37,371 nucleotides of DNA from Streptomyces sp. NRRL F-2580 (GCF_000720115.1 NZ_JOIR01000050.1:1-37371); one strand, 5' to 3'. Numbered from the stretch's first letter, positions 7,636-16,036 are shown. Numbers and translations are program-made. Notes: a model not told the origin generated them from the sequence alone.

Positions 7636-8109
7636 ATGGACGAGTCACGAACCGGAACCTCGCAGCGGCGCGGCCGGCGCATCATGATGAGCGACGCGGA
7701 AGTGGACTCCTTCCTGCGCGAGCAGAAGACCTGCCGGGTCGCGACGGTCTCCCCCGACGGGCGCCCGCACGTGGGCGCCCTGTGGTTCGCCTGGGACGGC
7801 AGCTCGCTGTGGCTGTACTCGATCACGCGCAGCCGCCGGTGGTCCGACCTGCGCAAGGACCCGCGGATCTCGGTGGTCGTGGACTCGGGCGAGTCCTACG
7901 ACGAACTGCGCGGGGTGGAGCTGTCCGGCAGCGCCGTCTTCGTGGGCGAGGCCCCGCGCACCGGCGAGCCCTGCCCCGAACTGGCGGAGGCCGAGCGGAT
8001 CTTCCCCGTCAAGAACTTCGGCATCGAGGAGATGCCGCACGACGGCCGGCACGCCTGGATCCGCCTGACCCCCGACTCGATCATCTCCTGGGACTTCCGC
8101 AAGCTCTAG
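7636..8109 (+). CDS. Pyridoxamine 5'-phosphate oxidase-like flavin/F420 protein
   Basis: A 157-residue split-barrel protein of the PPOX superfamily. The pattern EVDSFLREQKTCRVATVSPDGRPHVGALWFAWDG at about 22-55, followed by SRRWSDLRKDPRISVVVD, is typical of small actinobacterial members that bind FMN, F420 or heme. The substrate cannot be told from sequence; true pyridoxamine-phosphate oxidase activity is unlikely for this subfamily. The ATG at 7636 has a weak AGGA site; an in-frame ATG pair at 7684/7687 is an alternative. Divergent from the isochorismatase-fold gene, sharing the CTGAC palindrome. Confidence 0.88.
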   Translation: MDESRTGTSQRRGRRIMMSDAEVDSFLREQKTCRVATVSPDGRPHVGALWFAWDGSSLWLYSITRSRRWSDLRKDPRISVVVDSGESYDELRGVELSGSAVFVGEAPRTGEPCPELAEAERIFPVKNFGIEEMPHDGRHAWIRLTPDSIISWDFRKL

Positions 8110-8120
8110 GCCCGGTCCGG

Positions 8121-8195
8121 GGCGGACGGACGGGCGGCGGACGGGCGGCGGACGGGCGGGTGGACGGGCGGCGGACTGGCGGGTGGACGGGCGGG
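8121..8195. repeat. Low-complexity GGACGGGCGG repeat tract
   Basis: About 75 bases built from degenerate copies of an 11-base unit close to GGACGGGCGGC, filling the space between the convergent PPOX and LysR genes. Such tracts expand by slippage; this one has no coding content. It may help to separate the two transcripts, but no simple terminator stem is present. Confidence 0.75.
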
Positions 8196-9098
8196 CTACC
8201 GGAGTCCGTCGGCCGCCTGCCGCAGGGCGTCGACCGCGGCCCGGATCGAGGGCCTCCGGTCGGCGTCCGCGCGCCAGACGACGTACACGTGGCGGCGTAC
8301 GGCGTCGCAGACCGGCAGCAGCCGCACCCCCGGCGGCACCGGGCCGCGGCCCAGCTTCGGCGCCACGCACACGCCGAGTCCGGCCTCCACGAAGGCCAGC
8401 TGGGTGTGGTGCTCCTCGGCGATGTGGGCGATGCGCGGCTCGACGCCCGTACCGCGCAGGGTGAAGACCAGCCACTCGTGGCAGAACTGACCCTCGTTCC
8501 AGGAGATCCAGTCGTCGTCGGCGAAGTCGGCGAGCGAGATCCTGCTCTTGTCGGCCAGCGGGTGACCGGCCGGGACCGCGATGTCGACGGAGTCGTCGAG
8601 CAGGTGGGTCCGGGTGAGCTCGGCGGGCACCGGCATCCGCTTGTTGTGCCAGTCGATGGCCAGCGCCAGGTCGAGGTCACCGCGCACGACGGCGGCCATG
8701 CTCTCCTCGGGCTCCTGCTCGCGCACCCGGGCCCGCACGTCCGGGTGCCCGGCGCGCAGCGCGGACAGGGCCTGCGGCAGCAGCCCGCGCATGGCGGTCG
8801 GGAAGGCGCCGATCCGCAGCTCGCCGACGGCGCATCCGCGCTGCGCCTCGACATCGGCCTGGGCGAGCTCCACCTGGGAGATGATCCGGGCCGCGTGATC
8901 GGCGAGCAGCCGACCGGCGTCGGTGAGCCGGACCCCGCGCCCGTTCCTGGCCAGCAGCGGCTGGCCGACCTCGCGCTCCAGCTTGGCCATCTGCTGGGAC
9001 ACTGCGGAGGTGGTGACGTGGAGCCCGTCGGCCGCGCCGCTGACCGAGCCGTGGCGGGCGAGGGCATCGAGGGTGCGCAGGCGCTCCAGGTTCAACAT
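8196..9098 (-). CDS. LysR family transcriptional regulator
   Basis: A 300-residue LysR regulator: N-terminal winged helix LERLRTLDALARHGSVSGAADGLHVTTSAVSQQMAKLEREVG (about 3-46) and a C-terminal periplasmic-binding-like effector domain. It is divergent from an EamA exporter gene 74 bases away, the classic arrangement for a LysR protein controlling its neighbour. The ATG at 9098 has no clear ribosome site; TAGCAT lies seven bases before it on the minus strand, so the gene may be leaderless. CTT-N8-AAG within the gap could be part of a LysR site. Confidence 0.95.
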   Translation of the reverse strand: MLNLERLRTLDALARHGSVSGAADGLHVTTSAVSQQMAKLEREVGQPLLARNGRGVRLTDAGRLLADHAARIISQVELAQADVEAQRGCAVGELRIGAFPTAMRGLLPQALSALRAGHPDVRARVREQEPEESMAAVVRGDLDLALAIDWHNKRMPVPAELTRTHLLDDSVDIAVPAGHPLADKSRISLADFADDDWISWNEGQFCHEWLVFTLRGTGVEPRIAHIAEEHHTQLAFVEAGLGVCVAPKLGRGPVPPGVRLLPVCDAVRRHVYVVWRADADRRPSIRAAVDALRQAADGLR

Positions 9099-9172
9099 GT
9101 AAGAGATGCTACGCCGTCGACTGGAGAAACTCTCGCTTGTCCTACGAAGTTGACACGCGCAGAGTAAGGGTC

Positions 9173-10141
9173 ATGAGCGCACCGACAGCCCCGCGGCCCA
9201 CCCTCTCCACCACCGCCACCATCCCTGCGAGCACCGCCGCCGGCTGGCGCACCAAACTCCTCGACTGGCGCGTCCGGTTCGCGATCCTCTCGGTCGTCTG
9301 GGGCTTCAGCTTCCTCCTGATCAAGGTGGGCACGGAGGCGTACGCACCCTTCCAGGTGGCCCTGGGCCGGGTCCTGTTCGGCGCGCTCGCCCTCCTCGCC
9401 GTCCTGCTGGTCCGCCGCGAGAAGCTGCCCCGCGGGCTGCGCACCTGGGGCCACCTCGGCGTGGCCGCGCTGCTGCTCAACACCGCCCCGTTCTCCCTGT
9501 TCGCGTACGCGGAGCTGAGCATCCCCTCCACCCTGGCCGGCATCTGCAACGCGACCTCCCCGCTGTGGGGCATGGCGCTGTCGATGGTCGCCCTGTCCGA
9601 GGACCGCCCCACGCGCCGCCGTTTCGCGGGCCTGGGCCTCGGCTTCCTCGGCGTCCTCATCGTCCTCGGCGCCTGGCAGGGCTTCTCCGGCGTCGACGCC
9701 CGGGGCACCGCGCTCGCCCTGCTGGCCGCCCTCTGCTACCCCATCGGCTGGATCTACGTCCGCCGCACGCTGGCCGGCACCCCCGGCTCCCCGGTGGCCC
9801 TGACCGGCGGCCAGCTCATGGTCTCCACCCTCCAGCTCTCGCTGGTCAGCGCCCTCTTCACCACGGCGCCGAGCTCGTTCCCGCTCTGGCCGACCGTCTC
9901 CGTGATCGCCCTGGGCGCCCTCGGCACGGGCATGGCCCTGCAGATGCAGTACGGCCTCGTGACGGAGATCGGCCCGACCACCGCCCAGATGGTCACCTAC
10001 TTCATCCCGGTCATCGCCACCGCGGCGGGCGTCCTGGTCCTCGGCGAGCAGCTGCACTGGAACACCCCGGTGGGCGCCGCGATCGTCCTGGCCGGAGCGG
10101 CCCTCAGCCAGACCCGCCCCGGCGCACGGAAACCCGTCTGA
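9173..10141 (+). CDS. EamA/DMT family transporter (probable exporter)
   Basis: A 322-residue integral membrane protein with about ten hydrophobic segments in two EamA repeats; the first begins FAILSVVWGFSFLLIKVGTEAYAPF and the second near ALALLAALCYPIGWIYVRR. Members export amino acids, nucleosides or drugs; the substrate here is unknown. I chose ATG 9173 (AAGGGTC just upstream); the frame is open to 9137. Divergent LysR gene suggests regulation by it. A hairpin follows the stop within four bases. Confidence 0.93.
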   Translation: MSAPTAPRPTLSTTATIPASTAAGWRTKLLDWRVRFAILSVVWGFSFLLIKVGTEAYAPFQVALGRVLFGALALLAVLLVRREKLPRGLRTWGHLGVAALLLNTAPFSLFAYAELSIPSTLAGICNATSPLWGMALSMVALSEDRPTRRRFAGLGLGFLGVLIVLGAWQGFSGVDARGTALALLAALCYPIGWIYVRRTLAGTPGSPVALTGGQLMVSTLQLSLVSALFTTAPSSFPLWPTVSVIALGALGTGMALQMQYGLVTEIGPTTAQMVTYFIPVIATAAGVLVLGEQLHWNTPVGAAIVLAGAALSQTRPGARKPV

Positions 10142-10144
10142 CCA

Positions 10145-10169
10145 GTGCTGATGTCCGGGCGATCAGCAC
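10145..10169 (+). terminator. Hairpin after EamA gene
   Basis: GTGCTGAT (10145-10152) and ATCAGCAC (10162-10169) form a perfect 8-bp stem with a nine-base loop beginning four bases after the EamA stop codon. No U-tract. Confidence 0.55.
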
Positions 10170-10475
10170 ACCGCCCGGAGTGGCTTTGTACACGTCGACA
10201 GCAGCGCCTCGACAGCGGCGGGGGTCACCCTGGCTCTCGGCGCCGAGCCGTGGTTCATGACCACGGGAGGCACCGCCCACCGCTGGAAAGTCGTAGTGAC
10301 GGTCTGGGCGTCCCCCCGAGGCCGGGTCCGGCCTTCTGGGCCGCCGACCTGACCTGCACGCCGCCGGGCGAAGCAGCTGGGCGACACGACAGCTTCGGAC
10401 ATTTATCCCCATATCCGGCACGGCCGCGTGCTAGAGATAGGGAGCAAATAATCCCAAAGCAGGAGGTATGTGACG
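10170..10475. other. Intergenic region upstream of secreted repeat protein
   Basis: No gene supported; short open frames on both strands lack ribosome sites and family sequence. The right end (about 10399-10469) is AT-richer than its surroundings and probably holds the promoter of the repeat-protein gene, including TAGAGAT near 10432 as a possible -10. An AGGAGG ribosome site ends the region at 10461-10466. Confidence 0.4.
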
Positions 10476-10787
10476 ATGCGCACAACTCTTCTCCGTGTGA
10501 CGGCCGCGCTGGGTGCCGCGGCAGTGCTGGCCATCTGCGGCGCCGGCGCGGCCAGCGCCGACGGGGTGGGCAACGCAGGCGTGGGCAACGCAGGTGCTTT
10601 CAACGACGGCATCGGCAACGCAGGTGTTTTCAACGACGGCGTCGGCAACGCAGGTGCTTTCAACGACGGCATCGGCAACGCGGGCATCGCCAACTCGGGT
10701 CTGGGCAACGCGGGCTTCGGCAACACGGGCATCGGCAGCCACGGCATCGGTAACTCGGGCATCGGCAGCTCCGGCATCGGCAACTAA
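10476..10787 (+). CDS. Small secreted pentapeptide-repeat protein
   Basis: A 103-residue protein. Residues 1-28 are a Sec signal peptide (MRTTLLR..., Ala-rich core, cleavage after ASA). The mature part is almost entirely fourteen tandem pentapeptides of the form [G/F/A]-[N/S]-x-G-[V/I/A/L/F], for example GNAGV, FNDGI, GNSGI, ending GN. This N-x-G-x periodicity is like the Pentapeptide_2 repeats of mycobacterial PPE-MPTR proteins, but without a PPE domain. Asn/Gly-rich regular repeats suggest an extracellular or wall-associated fibre or coil. ATG 10476 is nine bases from AGGAGG; GTG 10470 is in frame but only three bases away. Function unknown. Confidence 0.75.
   Translation: MRTTLLRVTAALGAAAVLAICGAGAASADGVGNAGVGNAGAFNDGIGNAGVFNDGVGNAGAFNDGIGNAGIANSGLGNAGFGNTGIGSHGIGNSGIGSSGIGN
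10584..10673 (+). repeat. Three 30-bp tandem repeats in the secreted-protein gene
   Basis: Three 30-base units in register with the codons (10584-10613, 10614-10643, 10644-10673) each encode GNAG-[A/V]-FNDG-[I/V]. Units one and three are identical; unit two differs at a few bases. Degenerate 30- and 15-base units continue to the stop. The near identity implies recent expansion by slippage or recombination, so copy number may vary between strains. Confidence 0.9.
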
Positions 10788-11250
10788 GACGGGCTTACGC
10801 CCCCGCACCACCAGGTCGCACGATGCGCCCGGCTGACGCCGGGCAGGTTCACCCGGGCTACCCGCTCCACCGGCGGCCGGCCGGGGTGTGTGGCATCCAG
10901 CAGCTGGCCCCCGAGGATGGCGAGCCGCGCGAGCAGAATCGGCTTCACCTCATTGCACGGGAACCTGGATGCCGTCACCCCCGGCGGCCGGCCTGGCCGC
11001 GCCACCGAGGAAGTCGTTCGGGCCGCCTGCGCGCTGGGCGTCTCACGACCCCCTGTGGCTTGCCGCCTCCCGTTCTCGTGAACATCGACATCCTGTCTCG
11101 GCGGGTGCCTCCCGAAGTCACGACGAACGGCTTCACCACCCGTGAAGAGAGCCACCGCCTCGCCCGGACCGGCTCTTCCAGTCCTGTCGGCAGGACTGGA
11201 AGAGCCGCTCCGGGCGGCCCGGGCCACGGGCCGGGAGCCGGCCCGTACGG
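10788..11250. other. Intergenic region, one doubtful minus-strand ORF
   Basis: No gene is confidently supported in these 463 bases. A 64-codon minus-strand frame (10784-10978, GTG start) reads NEVKPILLARLAILGGQLLD then HPGRPPVERVARVNLPG, which looks protein-like, but it has no ribosome site, overlaps the end of the repeat-protein gene on the other strand and matches no family I recognise. It could be a gene remnant. The strong hairpin at 11170-11207 is listed separately. Confidence 0.3.
11170..11207 (-). terminator. Perfect 17-bp terminator hairpin
   Basis: CGGCTCTTCCAGTCCTG (11170-11186), a TCGG loop, and CAGGACTGGAAGAGCCG (11191-11207) form a perfect 17-bp stem. It lies 43 bases past the stop of the MocR gene on the minus strand and can act in both directions. 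No U-tract. Confidence 0.8.
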
Positions 11251-12585
11251 TCAGTCGTTCCGGCCGCCCGCGACCCCCGTCCGGACCGCCGCGGCCACGG
11301 CGTCCGCCAGGCCCGGCACCTCCGAGACCCCCAGCTGCGACACCGTCAGCCGCACGCCCGGTCCCGCCTCGACCCGGAAGATCGCCCCGGCCGCCACCGC
11401 CCATCCCGCGGCGAGCAGCCGCGTGACCACCACCGTCTCGTCGGCCACCGGCACCCACACGTTCAGCCCGCTCCGCCCGTGCGCCCCCACCCCCCGCTCC
11501 CGCAGGGCCTCGACCAGCGCGTTCCGCCGCTCCCCGTACGCGCGGGCCACGGCGGCCCGGTCCACGGCGTTCGAGGTCCACAGCTCGACCACGGCGTGCT
11601 GGAGCAGCCGGCTCACCCAGCCGGGGCCCAGCCGCTGGCGGCCCCGTACGCGGTCCAGGGTCACCGCGTCGCCCGTCAGCACGGCGAGCCGCAGGTCCGG
11701 CCCGTAGGCCTTCGCCGTGGACCGGATCAGTGCCCAGTGCCCGGTGACCCCGCTCAGCGGGTGCAGCGGCAGGTCGACGATCCCGTGGCCGTGGTCGTCT
11801 TCGATCAGCAGCACCCCGGGGTGGCGCGCCAGCAGCTCCCGCAGCTCCCCCGCCCGTTCCGCGCTCACCGCGGCGCCGGTCGGGTTCTGCGCCCGCGAGG
11901 TCACCACCAGCGCCCGAGCCCCGGCGGCGAGCGCCCGCGCCACCGCGTCGGCACGCGGCCCGTCGTCGTCCACCGCCACCGGCAGCACCCGCAGGCCCAG
12001 CGCCGGGACCAGGTCGAGCGAGCCTCCCCAGCCCGGGTCCTCGACCGCCACCGCGTCCCCCGGCCTCAGGTGGGCGACCAGCACCCGTTCGATCGCGTCC
12101 AGCGCTCCCGAGGTCACCGCCACCGGGCCGGCCGGCACGGCGTCCGCGTCGAAGTCCGCCCGGGCGAGCCGGGCCAGGTCCGGCGCGACGGGATCCGCCC
12201 CGTAGAGGGTCGGGGCCTGCGCGTACCGCAGGGCGGCCGCCGCCAGCGCCCCGTCCAGGGAGGGGAGCAGCGCCACGTCCGGATTGCCCTCCGCGATGTC
12301 GCGCACGCCCGCCGGCACCACCATCCGCCGCGCGTCCCGCGGGGTGGTGGAGGGGCGCGGCCGCACCCGGCTTCCGCGCCGCCCGTCGGTTTCGATGACC
12401 CCGCGCTCGCGCAGTGTCCTGTAGGCGGCCGCCACGGTGTTGGGATTGACGCCCAGTTCGGCCGCCAGCTCCCGCATCGGCGGCAGCAGCGATCCGGGCG
12501 GCAGCGCGCCCGATGCCACGCCCGCCTCGACGCTGGCCGCGATATCCGCTGTGCCGCGCCCTGTGATCCGATACTCTACTAGCAC
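11251..12585 (-). CDS. MocR-type PLP-dependent transcriptional regulator
   Basis: A 444-residue GntR/aminotransferase fusion. Residues 1-75 form a GntR winged helix (ELGVNPNTVAAAYRTLRERGVIETDGRRGSRV) and the rest a fold-type I aminotransferase: AQNPTG at 232-237, IEDDHGHG at 261-268 with the PLP-contacting Asp, and STAKAYGPDLRL with PLP lysine 292. Such proteins sense PLP or an amino acid and control vitamin B6, GABA or taurine genes. It is divergent from a PPOX-fold gene, a link to PLP metabolism. The GTG start lies seven bases after a CATACT -10 on the minus strand with no ribosome site, so translation is probably leaderless. Confidence 0.93.
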   Translation of the reverse strand: MLVEYRITGRGTADIAASVEAGVASGALPPGSLLPPMRELAAELGVNPNTVAAAYRTLRERGVIETDGRRGSRVRPRPSTTPRDARRMVVPAGVRDIAEGNPDVALLPSLDGALAAAALRYAQAPTLYGADPVAPDLARLARADFDADAVPAGPVAVTSGALDAIERVLVAHLRPGDAVAVEDPGWGGSLDLVPALGLRVLPVAVDDDGPRADAVARALAAGARALVVTSRAQNPTGAAVSAERAGELRELLARHPGVLLIEDDHGHGIVDLPLHPLSGVTGHWALIRSTAKAYGPDLRLAVLTGDAVTLDRVRGRQRLGPGWVSRLLQHAVVELWTSNAVDRAAVARAYGERRNALVEALRERGVGAHGRSGLNVWVPVADETVVVTRLLAAGWAVAAGAIFRVEAGPGVRLTVSQLGVSEVPGLADAVAAAVRTGVAGGRND

Positions 12586-12608
12586 AAACCACAGTATGCA
12601 CTAGTGCA
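12578..12608. promoter_or_regulatory. Direct-repeat operator between MocR and PPOX genes
   Basis: ACTAGCACA (12578-12586) and ACTAGTGCA (12600-12608) are direct repeats 22 bases apart, two helical turns. The first overlaps the MocR start codon and the second abuts its -10 CATACT (12593-12598, minus strand). MocR/PdxR regulators typically bind direct repeats, so this fits autoregulation plus control of the PPOX gene. GCACTAGTGC at 12598-12607 is also a perfect palindrome. Confidence 0.55.
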
Positions 12609-12622
12609 ATGGAGTCGGCATC

Positions 12623-13324
12623 ATGACCGCCACGCCCGCCACGGAGACGACGACCGAGCGCACCGGGACGACCGGCGCGTACGAGCCCACCGACCGCACG
12701 GTCCCCACCCGATCCCGTGACCGGGCGCGCTACGACCGCGAGACGGTGCACTCGATACTCGACGAGGCCTACGTCTGCCACCTCGGCTTCGTCCGTGACG
12801 GCGCGCCCGTGGTCCTGCCCACGCTGTTCGCCCGGGTCGGCGAATCGATCTACATCCACGGCTCGACCGGCTCCCGCCCGCTGCTCGCGGCCGGCAAGGC
12901 CGATCCGGGCCTGCCCGTCTGCGTGACCGTGACCCACGTAGACGGTCTCGTGCTGGCCCGCTCGGCCTTCCACCACTCGCTCAACTACCGCTCGGTGGTC
13001 GTGCACGGCACCGCCTACCAGGTCACCGACGAGGCCGAGTGCCGGACGGCCCTGGACGCCCTGGTCGACTCCGCCGTGCCGGGCCGCTCCGCCGACATCC
13101 GCCCCGCCAACGCCCGGGAGCTCGCCGCCACGGCGGTGATCCGGGTGGACCTGACCGAGGTGTCCGCGAAGCTGCGCACCGGCCCGAGCAGCGACGACGC
13201 CGAGGACCTGGACCTGCCCTACTGGGCGGGCGTGGTCCCTGTCGCCCCCGTGTTCGGGACCCCGGTACCCGCCTCGGACCTGGCCCCCGGCATCGCCGTC
13301 CCGGACTACATCACCGCGCTCTGA
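12623..13324 (+). CDS. PPOX-class FMN-binding split-barrel protein
   Basis: A 233-residue split-barrel flavoprotein-like protein. The core begins about residue 35 with [26 protein letters not shown] and contains [28 protein letters not shown] and [14 protein letters not shown], typical of the larger Pyridox_ox_2 subgroup. FMN binding is expected; the substrate is unknown. ATG 12623 has GGAG nine bases upstream. Divergent from the MocR gene, which probably regulates it. Its stop overlaps by 19 bases the 3' end of the convergent EamA gene. Confidence 0.88.
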   Translation: MTATPATETTTERTGTTGAYEPTDRTVPTRSRDRARYDRETVHSILDEAYVCHLGFVRDGAPVVLPTLFARVGESIYIHGSTGSRPLLAAGKADPGLPVCVTVTHVDGLVLARSAFHHSLNYRSVVVHGTAYQVTDEAECRTALDALVDSAVPGRSADIRPANARELAATAVIRVDLTEVSAKLRTGPSSDDAEDLDLPYWAGVVPVAPVFGTPVPASDLAPGIAVPDYITAL

Positions 13325-14271
13325 GGACTGCGCCGGACGGCGGCGGGCACGGCCGCCCCCGCCGGACGGCGCGATTCCGCCGCGATCAGGGCGCCCACAG
13401 CCGTCAGCAGCAGTACGGTGCCGAGCACGACGGCGGCGGTCAGCCGCTCCCCGAGGAGCAGGACGGCGATCACGGCCGCGCTCACCGGCTCGATCAGCAT
13501 GATCACCGACACGGTGGCGGCCCGTACCGCCGCGGCCCCCGTGAAGTAGAGCGCGTACGCCAGCGCCGTCGGCACGGTGGCCACGTACACCAGCAGCCAG
13601 AGCACCCGCCCGATGTCGGCGGTGTGCGGCAGCAGCCCCTCCGCCGCCGCGAGCGGGAGCAGGCACACCGTGCCCACCGCGACCGACCAGGCGGTGGTCA
13701 CCAGCGGGTCCCCGCCCGCACCGCGCTGCCCGAGCCACCGCGCCCGCAGGGTCATCCCCGCGTAGCCGGCGGCCGACAGCAGCGCCCAGCCGACGCCGAG
13801 CGGCCGCACCTCGCCGCCCCCGCTGCCCAGCACCAGTACGGCCAGCCCCGCCAGCGCGCCGAGGACGGCGGCCACGCCGCCGCGGCCGAGCCGCTCGCCC
13901 ATCCAGTACCGGGCCCCGAGCGCGATGATCACCGGCCCGGCGCCGAGCGTGACCACGGTGCCCACCGCGAGGCCGGTCTCGCGCACGGCGGCGAAGTACG
14001 CGGCCTGAAAGACGGTGAACAGCAGCCCGGTCACGATCAGCGAACCCACCGAGGGCCGCGACCGCCCCGGCCGGGGCCGGGACCCCCGTACGGCGAGCAC
14101 CCCGAGCAGCACCACGAGCCCGCCCGCGCACCGCCAGAACGACAGGGCGAGCGGGCCGAGGTCACTGGCCAGGAAGAGGAGTGAGGCAGCCGCCCCCGCG
14201 GTGCCCCAGGCGGCTCCGGCGACGACGAGGTACAGCAGACTGCGCCCGGCAGCGGGCGAATGGTTCGACAC
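13306..14271 (-). CDS. EamA/DMT family transporter
   Basis: A 321-residue membrane protein with ten predicted hydrophobic segments and two EamA repeats (first from [22 protein letters not shown], second from [25 protein letters not shown]). Probable metabolite or drug exporter. GTG 14271 has GGAGAG four bases upstream. Convergent and overlapping with the PPOX gene. MocR, PPOX and an EamA exporter together suggest one small regulon, though this gene has its own upstream region (14272-14431, no other features seen). Confidence 0.92.
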   Translation of the reverse strand: MSNHSPAAGRSLLYLVVAGAAWGTAGAAASLLFLASDLGPLALSFWRCAGGLVVLLGVLAVRGSRPRPGRSRPSVGSLIVTGLLFTVFQAAYFAAVRETGLAVGTVVTLGAGPVIIALGARYWMGERLGRGGVAAVLGALAGLAVLVLGSGGGEVRPLGVGWALLSAAGYAGMTLRARWLGQRGAGGDPLVTTAWSVAVGTVCLLPLAAAEGLLPHTADIGRVLWLLVYVATVPTALAYALYFTGAAAVRAATVSVIMLIEPVSAAVIAVLLLGERLTAAVVLGTVLLLTAVGALIAAESRRPAGAAVPAAVRRSPQSAVM

Positions 14272-14431
14272 GAAACTCTCCGCGCTTGCGTGAAGGATGA
14301 AAGAAGCAGGTCATCGCTTCGCGGGCAGCACGCACCCGCCCGGGAACTCCCCGGGCCGGGTCAGATCGTCGAGGCGCCGCCCGCGCTAGGCGGCAGGAGG
14401 CGGAAGCACGGTCGAATGCATGATCGCCACC

Positions 14432-15406
14432 CTAGGCCGTCGTCGTCTCGCGGTCCAGCAGGGCCGGACCGCCCACGGCGGGCGGTACGGGCGGGACCGG
14501 CGGGGCCGGCCGGGAGGACTGGGCGATGAAGGCGCCGCCCAGCACCAGGCCGCCGCCGACGATCTGCCAGGTCGAGAGGTACTCGCCGAGCAGGACCCAG
14601 GCCAGCACGGTGGCGACGACCGCCTCCAGGAAGGCCACCACGCCCGCGACCTGCGGCGAGAGCCTGCGCACCGAAACCACGCCGGTCAGGTACGCGAAGA
14701 CGGTGGCGACCAGCACCACCCAGGCGAGCAGCACCGGCGCGGGCACCATCGTGCCGCCCACGGAGGCCCGGCCGCCCAGCACCTGCCAGTCGATCTCCCA
14801 CGGCCGGGCGATCACGGTCATCACCAGGGCGCCGACGAGCATGCCGTACGCGATCACCCCGAGCGGGTCGGGGGCGTCGTCGCCGTCGGCGCCCTGGTCG
14901 GCGAAGACGAAGTAGAAGGCCTGGCAGCAGGCCGCGGCGAGGCCGAAGAGCACGCCGAGGGGGTCCAGGCTCAGCCCGGACCAGATCTCGACCACGCAGG
15001 CCAGGCCGACGACGGCCACGGCCGCGCCCGCGGCGGCGCCCCGCGTCACGGGCTTGCGCTGGACGAAGCGGATGTAGCCGAGCAGCAGCGCGGGGCCCAG
15101 GTACTCCAGCAGCAGGGCCACGCCCACCGGGATCCGGGAGAGGGAGGCGAAGTAGAAGGCCTGCACGCCCGCGACGGCGACCAGCCCGAAGCCGGCGAGC
15201 AGCAAGGGCTTGCGCAGGACGAGGTCACGGTGGCGCCAGGCCAGCGGGGACAGCACGAGCGCCGCCCCGGCCACCCTGAGCCAGACCATGTGGAGGGGGT
15301 CCAGACCCGCCTCGATCAGCGGCTTCGCCGCCACTCCGGAACCACCGAACGCGAACGCCGAGACGAGGGCGAGGCCCAGTCCGGCATTTTTCCCTGACGC
15401 TTGCAT
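14432..15406 (-). CDS. EamA/DMT family transporter, RhtA/YdcZ-like
   Basis: A 324-residue membrane protein, ten hydrophobic segments, two EamA repeats, ending in a Pro-rich cytoplasmic tail (PAPPVPPVPPAV). The motif ALLLEYLGPALLLGYIRFVQRK is close to that of RhtA-type exporters of threonine/homoserine. Start ATG 15406: family sequence begins at GKNAGLGLALVSAFAFGGSG; no strong ribosome site is visible. The long frame extending to 16015 is antisense to the SRPBCC gene and is discounted. Divergent from the SRPBCC gene; sequence identity with the other two DMT proteins here looks low. Confidence 0.92.
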   Translation of the reverse strand: MQASGKNAGLGLALVSAFAFGGSGVAAKPLIEAGLDPLHMVWLRVAGAALVLSPLAWRHRDLVLRKPLLLAGFGLVAVAGVQAFYFASLSRIPVGVALLLEYLGPALLLGYIRFVQRKPVTRGAAAGAAVAVVGLACVVEIWSGLSLDPLGVLFGLAAACCQAFYFVFADQGADGDDAPDPLGVIAYGMLVGALVMTVIARPWEIDWQVLGGRASVGGTMVPAPVLLAWVVLVATVFAYLTGVVSVRRLSPQVAGVVAFLEAVVATVLAWVLLGEYLSTWQIVGGGLVLGGAFIAQSSRPAPPVPPVPPAVGGPALLDRETTTA

Positions 15407-15498
15407 CCGGTCATCATGACAGGGCCGGTCAGTACCGTCACGGCTGTGACACCTGTTGAGACGCACTCGATATCGCGGCCCGCCGACCCCCACGGTTT

Positions 15499-15544
15499 CT
15501 GACAGGTCGTCAGTATTGAATGTTCCGCCCGCCGGGGCTACGTT
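15499..15544 (+). promoter_or_regulatory. Promoter and CTGAC-N5-GTCAG operator of SRPBCC gene
   Basis: TTGAAT (15516-15521) and TACGTT (15539-15544) are separated by 17 bases, a good vegetative-type promoter. The palindrome CTGAC-AGGTC-GTCAG (15499-15513) ends two bases before the -35 box and matches the palindrome at 7600-7614 in arms and spacing. Likely regulator-binding site. Confidence 0.5.
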
Positions 15545-15578
15545 CCGCCGCACGTACCCGACGAGAAGGGGTGGTCGC

Positions 15579-16007
15579 ATGGCCGAAGTCACCGCGGAAT
15601 CACGCATCGAGGCGTCCGCCGCGAAGCTCTGGTCCCAGCTCACGGACTGGGACGCGTACGGCCAGTGGAGCACGACCCACACGAACTTCCCGGAGGGCGG
15701 CCCGGAGACCCTCGCGGTCGGGTCCACCTTCGCCGAGAACATGAAGATGATGGGCTTCCCGGCCGAGGTCGTCTGGACCGTCTCGGAGCTGGAGGACGAG
15801 CGCCTCTTCGCCATCACCGGCAAGGGCCCGATGGGCGTGGCCGTCCTCACCCGGTACACCCTGACCCCGGACGCCGGGGCCACCACGGTCCGCATCGACG
15901 GGGAGTTCACCGGGGCCGCCGTCTCGCTGATGGCGGGCAAGCTCAAGGACTCGGCCACCGCCGCGCTGAACGAGTCGCTGCGCAAGCTGGCCGTCCTGGT
16001 GGCCTGA
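15579..16007 (+). CDS. SRPBCC family protein (polyketide cyclase-like)
   Basis: A 142-residue START/Bet v1-like helix-grip protein: ESRIEASAAKLWSQLTDWDAYGQW at about 7-30, and a C-terminal helix KDSATAALNESLRKLAVLV. Members bind hydrophobic ligands; catalysis cannot be predicted. ATG 15579 follows GAAGGGG. It has a good promoter preceded by a palindromic operator. The gene ends before a strong hairpin facing the convergent PadR gene. Confidence 0.9.
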   Translation: MAEVTAESRIEASAAKLWSQLTDWDAYGQWSTTHTNFPEGGPETLAVGSTFAENMKMMGFPAEVVWTVSELEDERLFAITGKGPMGVAVLTRYTLTPDAGATTVRIDGEFTGAAVSLMAGKLKDSATAALNESLRKLAVLVA

Positions 16008-16036
16008 CCGGCCACCGCCCGCCCCCGTACACGCCC

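Noticed and set aside
10784..10978. 64-codon minus-strand ORF with protein-like sequence
   Set aside because: No ribosome site, overlaps the repeat-protein gene antisense, and no recognised family; only noted in the gap description.
10784..14131. A 1115-codon minus-strand open frame
   Set aside because: It runs through MocR, the PPOX gene and an EamA gene in the wrong frame and is extremely Arg/Gly/Ala-rich.
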